From Muribaculaceae bacterium (GTDB lineage: Bacteria; Bacteroidota; Bacteroidia; Bacteroidales; Muribaculaceae), in assembly GCA_009775225.1 (NCBI GenBank), contig VSPE01000037.1, positions 1 through 23,868 of the forward strand: a DNA stretch of 23,868 bases. The letters are read 5' to 3'. This document shows, one piece after another, positions 15,130-23,867 of the stretch. The notes under the pieces are model-generated. The model did not search any database and had not been told where the DNA came from. It saw nothing but the letters and a program-made list of their open reading frames with translations. Position 1 is the stretch's first letter. Every line of letters starts with the position of its first letter. Made by a program: the position numbers and the translations under genes.

Positions 15130-18100
15130 ATGAGCAAACTATCCCCAAAAAGAAAGTTTTCCGGACTGGCAGCCGCAGTACTGCTGTGCGCTACTCCGGC
15201 AACTGCTCAATTCAAGTTTAACGCGGTAGTATCGTACCCGTCGGAATCGGCAGGAGTATACGGTTTCACAACCGCTGAGTACAATCCCACTCAAATCAAG
15301 CGAAACGTTTACGCCAGCGGCGGCGGCGTAGCCTACACCGACGGCAATTACTACGGTGTACGCGTAGAGACCCTTATGGGCATCACCGCCGTACAGCAGA
15401 CAAGCTACAAGATGAGCACGTGGGAAGTCGACGAAAACTACACCGGTAAAATCTCCGACGTAGCCACAGCACTAGCCTACAACCCCGACTACGGCACAGC
15501 CTACGGCTGCTACTATAACGAAGACGGCGCTACATTCCGCTTCTGCTCGGCAAAAATACCCTACTTCGGCAAGACCAAAATCGCCGACCTGCCCAAGGCT
15601 TGGGCCGTATGCGTCATAGACAACAACGGCGTACTGTATGCCATCGACGAAGACGGCATCCTCGGCACCGTAAACACAGACACAGGCGCCTTTACCGCTA
15701 TCGGCGACACCGGTCTCAAGACCGACTGGATAACAGGCGGCATTATCGACTCCGAAACCGGCAACCTCCTATACGCCATCAAGACCGACTCAGAGGCCGC
15801 GCTCTACAGCGTGAACCTGAGCACGGCAGCCGCCACAAAGCTCTATGACCTCGCCAACGAAGAACAACTCGGCGGCTTCTTCACCCCCGCCAAGACTTAC
15901 GCCGCCGAGGTTCCGGCGGCTGCATACAGCAATCCTTCGCCCTCATTCAGCAACGGCAGTCTGAGCGGCACGGTGCGCATCTCCGGCCCCTCGGGTCTCT
16001 ACGACGGCTCGGCAGGCACAGGCGATATCACATATCACCTCTATGCCAACGGCAAGGAAATTGCCACCGGCACCCGCGCATACGGCAGCTACACCTCCAC
16101 CACTGTAAATGTTGAGCTGCCCGCCGAAGGCACATACTGCTTTGCAGTATCATTCGAGAATGAAGCCGGCGAAGGCCCCCGCAAATATTCGGACGTAAAA
16201 TACCTCGGTATGGATACACCCAAGGCTCCCGGCTCGATAACGGTAAGCTATGCCGACGGCAAAGCAACCGTGAAGTGGGGTTCGGTAAGCTCCGGCATCC
16301 ACGACGGCAGCATCGACCGCGCAAACCTCGTGTACCGCGTCACCCGCTGGCCCGAAGGCACTGTGGTAAGCCCCGCAGACCTCAAGACAACCACCTTTGT
16401 CGATGAAATCTCAATGCCCGAAGAGCGCACAGCCTACTGGTACACCGTAGAGGCCGTGACAGGCGACAAAGTATCACCCTCAATCAAATCGTCGAGCTTC
16501 GAACTCGGCCCCATCACACCTCCCTACTCCACCGAGTTCGGCAGTGCCGCCGAATACATCGGCTACAGCTCCCTCTCGGCCGACGGCAAGAACTGGCAGT
16601 ACGACTCGTACGACAAGTGTGCATACGTGAGCACATCGGCCAAACCTGCCAACAACTGGCTCATACTCCCCGCCACACGCCTCACCGGCGGCAACAGCTA
16701 TGAGTTCACCTTGCAGGCCCGCGCATACTCGTCGAGCTACACAGAGCAGTTCGAAGTGAAATTCGGCACCGAACCCACCGCCGAAGCCATGACAGGCACC
16801 GCTCTTGAAAGCACTACTGTGAGCAGCTCGACCGCCACATCGTTCTCCGGCAGCATAACACCCGAGACCGACGGCATATATTACATCGGCATCCACGCCA
16901 CCACTCCCACCAACGGAGGCTATCTCTACATAGACGGCATCTCAATCACGGCAGGTATTTCGGACCGCGCACCCGGTGCGGTAACCGACCTCGTGCTTAC
17001 CGCCGGCGAAAACGGCGCACACACAGTAACAGCCACATTCACCCTCCCCGCCACTACACTCGGCGGCGCTCCGCTTGACGTCATCAGCAGCGTGGATATG
17101 CTCTGCGACGGCAAGGTTGTGGCAAGCGAAACCCAGAAACTGCAGCCCGGCGCCCAAATCAGCATAACCCACACCGACGCACCCGCCGGCGCCCATACCT
17201 ACAGCATCATCTGCCACAACGCCAAGGGCGTGGGTTCTGAAGTGAAAGGCGACGTATTTGTCGGCTTCGCAGCACCTGTAGCTCCCGAAAGCGTCACCAT
17301 GACCGAAATCTCGCAGGGCCGCGTGCTGGCTCGCTGGAGTGCGGTAACCAAAGACGCCGACGGACGCGACCTCACCGCAAGCGATGTGAAATACAACGTG
17401 TACGAATACCTCGCAGGCGACCTCTACACCATAGCTACCGACGTGGAAGGCACTTCCTTCGAATACGATGCCTTCGCCGAATTCCCAGACTTCGACGACC
17501 AGCGCTTCGTGCAGACCATAGTTGAAGCCGTGACAGAAGGCGGCGTATCCAAGAAAACTCTCTCGACGCTCACCCCTGTAGGCAAGCCCTATGCAGCCCC
17601 CTGGAGCGAATCGTTTGCCAACTGCAAGATTAACTCAATCTTCGCCAACGAGGTGATTTCCGGCGCTGATGTATGGAAAATGGTTCCGACCGACGACTTC
17701 GGCACCACACCTGCCGACAACGACGGCGGCATGATGTACTTCGAAGCCTTCGGACGTGGTGCCTGCGGTCTTATCACAGGTAAGATTGACCTCAGCGACA
17801 TCGCGGCTCCCGCCTTCATATTCCAGGTTTACAACTACCTCAGCACCTCTCCCAACGAGAATGTTATCGCCGTAGACGTAAACGCAGGCGAAGGCTATGC
17901 AAATCTCTTCACGTCCAAAGTCATGGACTGCGGCACTCCCGGCGAGTGGAACAAGGTAAGCGTGCCTCTAGACGAATATTCAGGCCGTACCGTGCAGATA
18001 CGCATATCCGCCACCAACAACACCTTCGGCTTTACCCACATCGACGACCTGCGCGTAAGCTCGGCCGCCACATACAACCTTGCCGTAAGCGCACTTTCGG

Positions 18101-19461
18101 CACCCAAGGCCACTCCGCGCAACAAAGACTTCAACATCAGCGCCGAAATCGAAAACCTCGGACTCGAACGCGCTATCGGCTTCAAGGTGCACCTGCTCCG
18201 CAACGACGAACCCGTAGACACCCGCAACGGACTCTCTCTCGAACCCGAACAGAAGACTACAGTAACCTTTACCGACAACGTAGGCGTACAGGCTCCCGAA
18301 GAGCTGAACTACACCGTTGTGATAGAATACGGCCCCGACATGTTCGATGGTGACAACACCCGCACAGCCACCGTGCTCGCACACACAAGCTCTCTCCCCG
18401 CCGTAAGCGACCTCACCGCCTTCTTCGAAAACGGCTCGGTGAAACTCGTCTGGAGCGAACCCGGCAACCTCAGCATCGGCAAGGCCGAGACCGAGACTTT
18501 CGACGCTCCTTCGCTTTCGTGGGCTACACAAATTCAGGGCTGGACACTCCATGACCTCGACGGAGGCACAATGGGCGGCATCGGCAACAAGCAGCTCCCC
18601 GTATCGGGCCGCCAGTCGTTCTTCGTGTTCAACAACACCCTCCCCGCCCTGCAGACCGGCAATGTGGCTGCGTTCAACGCCCACTCCGGCACCCAGTACA
18701 TCTGCTCGATGTACTCCAAAATCGGCAGTCGCTTCATCCAGAGCGACGACTGGGCAGTATCGCCCGAGCTGACTGGCGAGCCGCAGACCGTGACACTGTA
18801 TGCGACTTCCTTCCCCGCCGACCCAGACCAACCTCAGTATCTCGAAACATTCCAGTTGCTTAAATCCACAACCGGCACCGACCCTGCCGACTTCACCCTT
18901 ATCGAAGAGTTCACTAACATACCGGCACAATGGCGCGAGTACAACGCATACCTCCCCGAAGGCACCAAGTATTTCGCTATCCGCTGTATCAGCGCCGACC
19001 AGTACATGCTCTTCGTTGACGACGTGACATTCACCGCCAAGGGCGGCGCAACCACTCAGGCGAACCTCACCGGCTACAACATCTACCGCAACGGCATACG
19101 CCTCAACAACGAGCCTGTGACCGAGCCTGTATTCACCGACACCGACATCGACGGCAAATCGGTATACAACTACACCGTGACCGGCGTTTACGCCGAAGGC
19201 GAGTCGAACCTCTCGAACAATGCCGAGGTCGACACCAACTCTTCGGGTATCGAAGCGGCAGGCTCCGCCACCGTACGCATCGCCGGCAGCCACGGCGCAG
19301 CCATAGTGACCGGCGCCGAGGGCCTCTCCGTCGAAATATTCGCAGCCGACGGCCGCATGGTAGCAGTAGCCGAAGGCAGCTCCCGCACCGCCATATCGCT
19401 CGCTCAGGGCATCTACATAGTCAAGGCCGGCACCACCGTAGCCAAGATTGTCGTGAAGTAA
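15130..19461 (+). CDS. Large secreted modular surface protein (jelly-roll, FN3 and CARDB-like domains, type IX-like sorting domain)
   Basis: The 1443-residue protein starts with a signal peptide (1-27, cleaved near ATAQ). Residues about 28-260 look like a beta-propeller-type N-terminal domain. FN3-like units lie at about 262-460, 612-712 and 715-815. Three choice-of-anchor-J/MAM-like jelly-roll units lie at about 464-608, 822-977 and 1121-1305; each opens with a short aromatic motif (STEF, ESF, ETF) and ends in a DD/DG-[LIV]-type strand. A CARDB-like domain covers about 981-1085, and a last FN3-like unit 1306-1368. The final 75 residues (IFAADGRM, GIYIVKAG, IVVK) match a type IX sorting domain of the TIGR04183 kind. 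It is therefore probably exported and anchored at the cell surface. Nothing catalytic is visible; adhesion or glycan or protein binding is the likely role. It stands alone between two terminators. Confidence 0.8.
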   Translation: MSKLSPKRKFSGLAAAVLLCATPATAQFKFNAVVSYPSESAGVYGFTTAEYNPTQIKRNVYASGGGVAYTDGNYYGVRVETLMGITAVQQTSYKMSTWEVDENYTGKISDVATALAYNPDYGTAYGCYYNEDGATFRFCSAKIPYFGKTKIADLPKAWAVCVIDNNGVLYAIDEDGILGTVNTDTGAFTAIGDTGLKTDWITGGIIDSETGNLLYAIKTDSEAALYSVNLSTAAATKLYDLANEEQLGGFFTPAKTYAAEVPAAAYSNPSPSFSNGSLSGTVRISGPSGLYDGSAGTGDITYHLYANGKEIATGTRAYGSYTSTTVNVELPAEGTYCFAVSFENEAGEGPRKYSDVKYLGMDTPKAPGSITVSYADGKATVKWGSVSSGIHDGSIDRANLVYRVTRWPEGTVVSPADLKTTTFVDEISMPEERTAYWYTVEAVTGDKVSPSIKSSSFELGPITPPYSTEFGSAAEYIGYSSLSADGKNWQYDSYDKCAYVSTSAKPANNWLILPATRLTGGNSYEFTLQARAYSSSYTEQFEVKFGTEPTAEAMTGTALESTTVSSSTATSFSGSITPETDGIYYIGIHATTPTNGGYLYIDGISITAGISDRAPGAVTDLVLTAGENGAHTVTATFTLPATTLGGAPLDVISSVDMLCDGKVVASETQKLQPGAQISITHTDAPAGAHTYSIICHNAKGVGSEVKGDVFVGFAAPVAPESVTMTEISQGRVLARWSAVTKDADGRDLTASDVKYNVYEYLAGDLYTIATDVEGTSFEYDAFAEFPDFDDQRFVQTIVEAVTEGGVSKKTLSTLTPVGKPYAAPWSESFANCKINSIFANEVISGADVWKMVPTDDFGTTPADNDGGMMYFEAFGRGACGLITGKIDLSDIAAPAFIFQVYNYLSTSPNENVIAVDVNAGEGYANLFTSKVMDCGTPGEWNKVSVPLDEYSGRTVQIRISATNNTFGFTHIDDLRVSSAATYNLAVSALSAPKATPRNKDFNISAEIENLGLERAIGFKVHLLRNDEPVDTRNGLSLEPEQKTTVTFTDNVGVQAPEELNYTVVIEYGPDMFDGDNTRTATVLAHTSSLPAVSDLTAFFENGSVKLVWSEPGNLSIGKAETETFDAPSLSWATQIQGWTLHDLDGGTMGGIGNKQLPVSGRQSFFVFNNTLPALQTGNVAAFNAHSGTQYICSMYSKIGSRFIQSDDWAVSPELTGEPQTVTLYATSFPADPDQPQYLETFQLLKSTTGTDPADFTLIEEFTNIPAQWREYNAYLPEGTKYFAIRCISADQYMLFVDDVTFTAKGGATTQANLTGYNIYRNGIRLNNEPVTEPVFTDTDIDGKSVYNYTVTGVYAEGESNLSNNAEVDTNSSGIEAAGSATVRIAGSHGAAIVTGAEGLSVEIFAADGRMVAVAEGSSRTAISLAQGIYIVKAGTTVAKIVVK

Positions 19462-19483
19462 ACCCTACCGTTCACCACATTGT

Positions 19484-19522
19484 ATCGGGACGCCTCCGCA
19501 CGGGGCGTCCCGATTATTTTTT
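19484..19522 (+). terminator. Rho-independent terminator of the surface-protein gene
   Basis: A perfect 11-bp stem (19484-19494 with 19504-19514) and a nine-base loop are followed by a T-rich tail (TATTTTTT, 19515-19522). The flank and left arm (19471-19494) repeat the block at the secDF terminator with 22 of 24 bases identical. The end of the T-tract also supplies the -33 TTTG of the parE promoter. Confidence 0.9.
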
Positions 19523-19551
19523 GCATCTGTCATAAAATTTAGTTAACTTTG
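19520..19551 (+). promoter_or_regulatory. Promoter of the parE-coaD-S41 operon
   Basis: TTTG at 19520-19523, 20 nt, then TAACTTTG at 19544-19551 is a perfect match to the Bacteroidetes consensus. It lies 20 bp before the parE ATG. Its -33 element is shared with the T-tract of the preceding terminator. Confidence 0.8.
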
Positions 19552-19571
19552 CGTGAATACAAGCAAGTATA

Positions 19572-21551
19572 ATGAGCGACGACGACAACATATTCGATAT
19601 AGAGGCAGCCGACAGCGACATCAATGGCGGCACTGCTGCATACAGCGAATCGGACATACAGACGCTGGACTGGAAAGAGCACATACAGCGCCGACCGGGC
19701 ATGTACATAGGCAAGCTCGGCGACGGCACCAACAGCGACGACGGCATATATGTGCTTATCAAAGAGGTGCTCGACAACTCTATCGACGAATACATGATGG
19801 GCTTCGGCCACCAAATAGACGTAAACGTGGACGAGCACAGCGCCTCGGTGCGTGACTTCGGCCGCGGCATACCCCTTGGCTCGCTTATCGACGTCGCCTC
19901 AAAGATGAACACCGGCGGCAAATACGACTCCGAGGCATTCAAGAAGTCGGTAGGCCTCAACGGCGTGGGTCTGAAGGCCGTAAATGCGCTATCCACCTCG
20001 TTCGAAATCACGGCCTACCGCGACGGCAAGTGCAAGCGCGCCACGTTCTCTATGGGTAATCTTGTAGAAGAAAGCGACATAGAGGACACCGAGGAGCGAA
20101 ACGGCACTATGGTGCGTTTTACCCCCTCGGCAGACATATTCCGCGGCTACACCTTCCGCGACGAGTTCATAATACCCCTGCTCAAGAACTACACCTTCCT
20201 CAACTCTGGCCTGGCAATAATCTTCAACGGGCAACGATACATATCGCGCCGCGGTCTCTACGACCTGCTGAAAGAAAACATGACCCAGGAGGAGACCCTC
20301 TACCCTATCATACACCTCAAGGGGCCGGATATAGAGCTGGCCATAACACACGTAAACCAATACGGCGAAGAATACTATTCCTTCGTCAACGGTCAGCACA
20401 CCACACAGGGCGGCACACACCTAAGCGCCTTCAAAGAAGCAGTGAGCCGCACGCTCAAAGATTTCTTCGGGCGCAGCTTCGAGTACTCCGACATACGCAA
20501 CGGCATGGTGGCCGCCATAGCCATAAAGGTGGAGGAACCCGTATTCGAATCGCAGACCAAGACACGGCTCGGCTCTAAGGAGATGAGCCCCGACGGCGTG
20601 ACTATAGCCAAATACATAGGCGACTTCATCCGCAAAGAGCTGGACAACTATCTGCACCGCAACCTCGAGGTAGCCGACGTAATTCTCAAAAAAATACAGG
20701 AGAGCGAGCGCGACCGCAAAGCAATGGCAGGCGTGGCCAAGAAAGCCCGCGAAACCGCCAAGAAGGTGAGCCTCTACAACCGTAAGCTCAACGACTGCCG
20801 CGTACATCTCAACGACCCGCGCTCAAAAGACGACAAGAAAGAAGAAATACGCGAGGCCAAACGCAAGGCTTCGTCGATATTCATCACCGAGGGCGACTCG
20901 GCCGGCGGCTCGATAGAGAAAGTACGCGATGTGGAGACCCAGGCGGTGTTCAAGCTCCGAGGAAAGCCTCTCAACACCTACGGCGCCACCAAGAAAGAGC
21001 TGTACACCAACGAGGAATTCAGCCTTCTCCAAGCCGCGCTCAACATCGAAGACGACATCGAGAACCTGCGGTACAACAAGGTTATTATCGCCACCGATGC
21101 CGATGTGGACGGCATGCACATACGCCTGCTCATGCTCACTTTCTTCCTCAAATACTTCCCCGACCTCATCAAGAAAGGGCATGTGTACGTGCTTCAGACC
21201 CCGCTCTTCCGCGTGCGCAACAAGAAGACCGCGAAGCGAACGGCAAAGGCCAAGAAAGGCGATACCGCCGACGACACGGTATACTGCTACACCGACGAGG
21301 AACGCGTGGCCGCCATCAACCGCTTCGGCGACAATGCCGAAATAACACGCTTCAAGGGCCTCGGCGAAATCTCCCCCGAAGAATTCCGCGGCTTCATAGG
21401 CCCCGATATGCGCATCGACCGCGTAAGCCTCCGCAAAGAAGACGGCGTAGACCAGGTACTTGAGTTCTACATGGGCAAAAACACTATGGAGCGCCAGAAC
21501 TTCATCATAGACAATCTTGTAGTAGAAGATGACACCGACATCGTCCGCTGA
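19572..21551 (+). CDS. parE: DNA topoisomerase IV subunit B
   Basis: ParE is the ATPase subunit of topoisomerase IV, which with ParC unlinks daughter chromosomes. The 659-residue protein has the GHKL ATPase domain: catalytic E65 and N69 in IKEVLDNSIDE, D95 in DFGRGIP, and the GLNGVGLKAVNAL lid. The QTK loop lysine is K330 in QTKTRLGS. The TOPRIM domain has EGDSAGGS (440-447) and DADVDG (509-514) as metal ligands. The phrase VFKLRGKPLNTYGATKK (459-475) is ParE-like; GyrB of this phylum normally has LRGKILNVEK. EGDSAGGS is closer to GyrB than the EGDSASGS I associate with Bacteroides ParE. It has its own consensus promoter and overlaps coaD by 23 bp. parC is not in the window. Confidence 0.88.
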   Translation: MSDDDNIFDIEAADSDINGGTAAYSESDIQTLDWKEHIQRRPGMYIGKLGDGTNSDDGIYVLIKEVLDNSIDEYMMGFGHQIDVNVDEHSASVRDFGRGIPLGSLIDVASKMNTGGKYDSEAFKKSVGLNGVGLKAVNALSTSFEITAYRDGKCKRATFSMGNLVEESDIEDTEERNGTMVRFTPSADIFRGYTFRDEFIIPLLKNYTFLNSGLAIIFNGQRYISRRGLYDLLKENMTQEETLYPIIHLKGPDIELAITHVNQYGEEYYSFVNGQHTTQGGTHLSAFKEAVSRTLKDFFGRSFEYSDIRNGMVAAIAIKVEEPVFESQTKTRLGSKEMSPDGVTIAKYIGDFIRKELDNYLHRNLEVADVILKKIQESERDRKAMAGVAKKARETAKKVSLYNRKLNDCRVHLNDPRSKDDKKEEIREAKRKASSIFITEGDSAGGSIEKVRDVETQAVFKLRGKPLNTYGATKKELYTNEEFSLLQAALNIEDDIENLRYNKVIIATDADVDGMHIRLLMLTFFLKYFPDLIKKGHVYVLQTPLFRVRNKKTAKRTAKAKKGDTADDTVYCYTDEERVAAINRFGDNAEITRFKGLGEISPEEFRGFIGPDMRIDRVSLRKEDGVDQVLEFYMGKNTMERQNFIIDNLVVEDDTDIVR

Positions 21552-21987
21552 GGCAACAGCACGCGTCGCCTTGTTCGCCGGCTCATTCCGACCCTTCACA
21601 AAAGGCCATGCCGACATTGTGGCGCGTGGCCTCGAGCTTTTCGACCGCATAATTATAGGCATCGGCATAAACAGCGCCAAGCCCCGAACCGCCGACGACA
21701 TCGACGCAATCAAGGCACTTTACAGAGGCAACCCGCGGGTGAGCGTGGATACATATACATGCCTTACCGTGGACTTTGCACGCAGCTGCGGAGCAAAGTT
21801 TCTGCTGCGGGGCGTCCGCTCGACCAAGGACTTCGAGTACGAGCGCGACCTCGCGGATATAAACCGCCAACTTTCCGGTCTCGAAACGGTTATTCTTTTT
21901 AGCAGACCCGAGTACGCCGCCATTTCATCGTCGGTAGTGCGCGAGTTGCAGGCCTACGGGCACGATGTATCCCAACTCCTTCCCTGA
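21529..21987 (+). CDS. coaD: Phosphopantetheine adenylyltransferase
   Basis: CoaD joins 4'-phosphopantetheine and ATP to give dephospho-CoA, the penultimate step of CoA synthesis. The 152-residue protein has the nucleotidyltransferase fold: GSFRPFTKGH (18-27, with H27 of the HxGH-type motif), K51, RGVR with R94 and R97, and ISSSVVREL (132-140). The normally conserved Asp of GSFDP is Arg (R21) here. The start at 21529 lies 23 bp inside parE; no later ATG or GTG leaves the first beta strand (RVALFAG) intact. Only 2 bp separate its stop from the S41 peptidase gene. The parE-coaD-S41 order matches what I know from Bacteroides. Confidence 0.92.
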   Translation: MTPTSSAEATARVALFAGSFRPFTKGHADIVARGLELFDRIIIGIGINSAKPRTADDIDAIKALYRGNPRVSVDTYTCLTVDFARSCGAKFLLRGVRSTKDFEYERDLADINRQLSGLETVILFSRPEYAAISSSVVRELQAYGHDVSQLLP

Positions 21988-21989
21988 CA

Positions 21990-23591
21990 ATGAAAAAATT
22001 ACTCATCACCCTTGCGGGCATAGCTCTCGCTACCGGCACTATATTTGCCGGCATCCTGTTTGACGACTACTCGCTCAGTCCCGCTCAAAAGCTAAACGCC
22101 GCCCGACAGGTCATAGAGCAGTTCTATGTGGAAGATGTCGATGCCGACACCCTCACCACCGAGGCCATAAAGGCTATGCTCAAGACGCTCGACCCGCATT
22201 CGGCATATACCACAGCGCAGGAGACAAAAGAGTTTACCGAGCCCCTCGAAGGCAAGTTCAGCGGCATAGGTGTGCAGTTCAACATGCTTGAAGACACCGT
22301 ATACGTAATCCAAACCATTGCGGGAGGTCCCTGCGAGCGCGTAGGCATCCTCGCAGGCGACCGCATTCTCGCGGCCAACGATACAGTAATAGCCGGCAAA
22401 GGACTCAAAAACACGGCTGTGATGAAGCACCTGCGCGGCCCCAAAGGCTCGGTAGTGACACTGCGCGTGAAGCGCGGCCCCGAAATCATAGACTTCGACG
22501 TGACGCGCGACGATATACCAATCTACAGCGTAGACGAGACTTTCATGGCCGACCCAACCACAGGCTACATACGCATAACCCGTTTTGCCGAAGAGACCGC
22601 CAAAGAAGTCAAGGAAGCCATAGCGAAGCTCAAGGCCAAAGGCATGAAGAACCTTATACTCGACGTGAGCGATAACGGCGGAGGTTTCCTTGGAGCCGCA
22701 TTCGACCTCGCATCGGAGTTTCTGCCCGCAGGCACCCCTGTGGTGAGCACCTCGGGCCGGGCCTCGAGGCCAACCACATATACAACAGAAGGCAGCGGCG
22801 ACTTTCTCGACGGACGCGTGGTGGTAATCGCAAACCAGAACTCGGCATCGGCATCAGAAATCCTGTCTGGAGCGCTGCAGGACAACGACCGCGCCCTCAT
22901 CGTCGGTCGCCGCACATTCGGCAAAGGCCTCGTACAGCGTCCGTTCCCCTTCCCCGACGGCTCCATGATACGTCTAACCGTATCGCGCTATTACACGCCC
23001 TCGGGCCGCTGCATACAGAAGCACTACGACAAAGGCAAGGGCGAAGAGTACATGCTAGAAATACTCAGCCGCTACGACGCCGGCGAGCTATGGAGCGCCG
23101 ACAGCATACAGCGCCCCGACTCGCTCCGCTACGAAACACTCCACAACCACAGACACGTATACGGTGGCGGCGGCATCATACCCGACGTATTCGTACCTGC
23201 CGACACTTCATATTACAGTACATACTACCGCGACCTTGTCGCGAAAGGGCTCCTGAATAAGACCGTAATAAACTACGTGGACGCGAACCGCGCAGCACTG
23301 AAACATAAATACCCCGACTCAGAGGTCTTCGACAACGACTACGAGGTGCCGCAAGAGCTCCTCGACCGCCTCATTGCCGCAGGCACCGAGGCAAAGATAG
23401 AATACAACGACGGGCAATGGCTGCGCTCCGAACCCGTGATACGCGCAATAATGAAAGGACTCGTGGGGCGAGACCTCTACGAAGACGGCTCCTACTACCG
23501 GCCGCTGAGCAGGCTCAACAAAGACTTCCTCGAAGCGCTGTCGCTAATCAACGACAGCGAGCGATACAATTCACTACTGAGGGGCCACTGA
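21990..23591 (+). CDS. S41 family C-terminal processing peptidase with PDZ domain
   Basis: This 533-residue CtpA/Tsp-type serine protease has an N-terminal signal peptide or membrane anchor (1-21), a PDZ domain (about 85-165) that binds substrate C-termini, and the S41 core. The catalytic dyad and support fall at the expected spacing: S287 in NSASASE, K312 in TFGKGLVQ (25 residues later) and Q316. The oxyanion-loop motif NGGG is at 229-232. The last 190 residues are a Bacteroidetes-type C-terminal extension with no catalytic motif I recognise. It likely trims or degrades periplasmic proteins. It starts 2 bp after coaD and is the last gene of that operon. No clear terminator follows; only weak hairpins without T-runs occur in 23592-23708. 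Confidence 0.92.
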   Translation: MKKLLITLAGIALATGTIFAGILFDDYSLSPAQKLNAARQVIEQFYVEDVDADTLTTEAIKAMLKTLDPHSAYTTAQETKEFTEPLEGKFSGIGVQFNMLEDTVYVIQTIAGGPCERVGILAGDRILAANDTVIAGKGLKNTAVMKHLRGPKGSVVTLRVKRGPEIIDFDVTRDDIPIYSVDETFMADPTTGYIRITRFAEETAKEVKEAIAKLKAKGMKNLILDVSDNGGGFLGAAFDLASEFLPAGTPVVSTSGRASRPTTYTTEGSGDFLDGRVVVIANQNSASASEILSGALQDNDRALIVGRRTFGKGLVQRPFPFPDGSMIRLTVSRYYTPSGRCIQKHYDKGKGEEYMLEILSRYDAGELWSADSIQRPDSLRYETLHNHRHVYGGGGIIPDVFVPADTSYYSTYYRDLVAKGLLNKTVINYVDANRAALKHKYPDSEVFDNDYEVPQELLDRLIAAGTEAKIEYNDGQWLRSEPVIRAIMKGLVGRDLYEDGSYYRPLSRLNKDFLEALSLINDSERYNSLLRGH

Positions 23592-23708
23592 CAGTGCTTA
23601 CAAAAAAATAGAAAATATTTAACAAATGCGTATTTGTCTACACTATAGATAAATATACATTCCATAGGTAAAAAAGCACGAAATCGCATAAAAATTTCTT
23701 CAAAAAAA

Positions 23709-23739
23709 TTTGGAGAATGAAAATTAATGCGTAACTTTG
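23709..23739 (+). promoter_or_regulatory. Promoter of the tRNA-Thr gene
   Basis: TTTG at 23709-23712, 19 nt, then TAACTTTG at 23732-23739 matches the Bacteroidetes consensus. Transcription would start near 23746, giving a leader of about 48 nt to be removed by RNase P. Confidence 0.78.
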
Positions 23740-23793
23740 CAACCGCAAACGGGAAAAGACACAGGCTTCCCCGCTGCAGAGAAAATTGAAACC

Positions 23794-23867
23794 GCCTCTT
23801 TAGCTCAGTTGGCCAGAGCACGTGATTTGTAATCTCGGGGTCGTTGGTTCGAATCCGACAAGAGGCT
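23794..23867 (+). tRNA. tRNA-Thr (anticodon TGT)
   Basis: The cloverleaf is complete. The acceptor stem GCCTCTT/AAGAGGC is perfect, the D stem is GCTC/GAGC, and the anticodon loop TTTGTAA has anticodon TGT at 23828-23830 (reads ACA). The T stem is GTTGG/CCGAC with loop TTCGAAT. The anticodon stem CGTGA/TCTCG has one T-T mismatch. The discriminator base is T and the window ends one base later, so whether CCA is encoded, or more tRNAs follow, cannot be seen. Confidence 0.95.

Noticed and set aside
17980..19293. 437-codon open frame on the minus strand inside the surface-protein gene
   Set aside because: It lies wholly antisense to a well-supported gene with clear domains, has no promoter or family resemblance, and is rich in Val/Gly/Cys/Arg as expected of a GC-rich shadow frame.
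20823..21713. 296-codon minus-strand frame opposite parE and coaD
   Set aside because: It is a shadow of two strongly supported genes, with no signal, motif or promoter.
23622..23637. Hairpin ACAAAT-GCGT-ATTTGT after the S41 gene
   Set aside because: The stem is only 6 AT-rich pairs with no T-tract after it; too weak to call a terminator.
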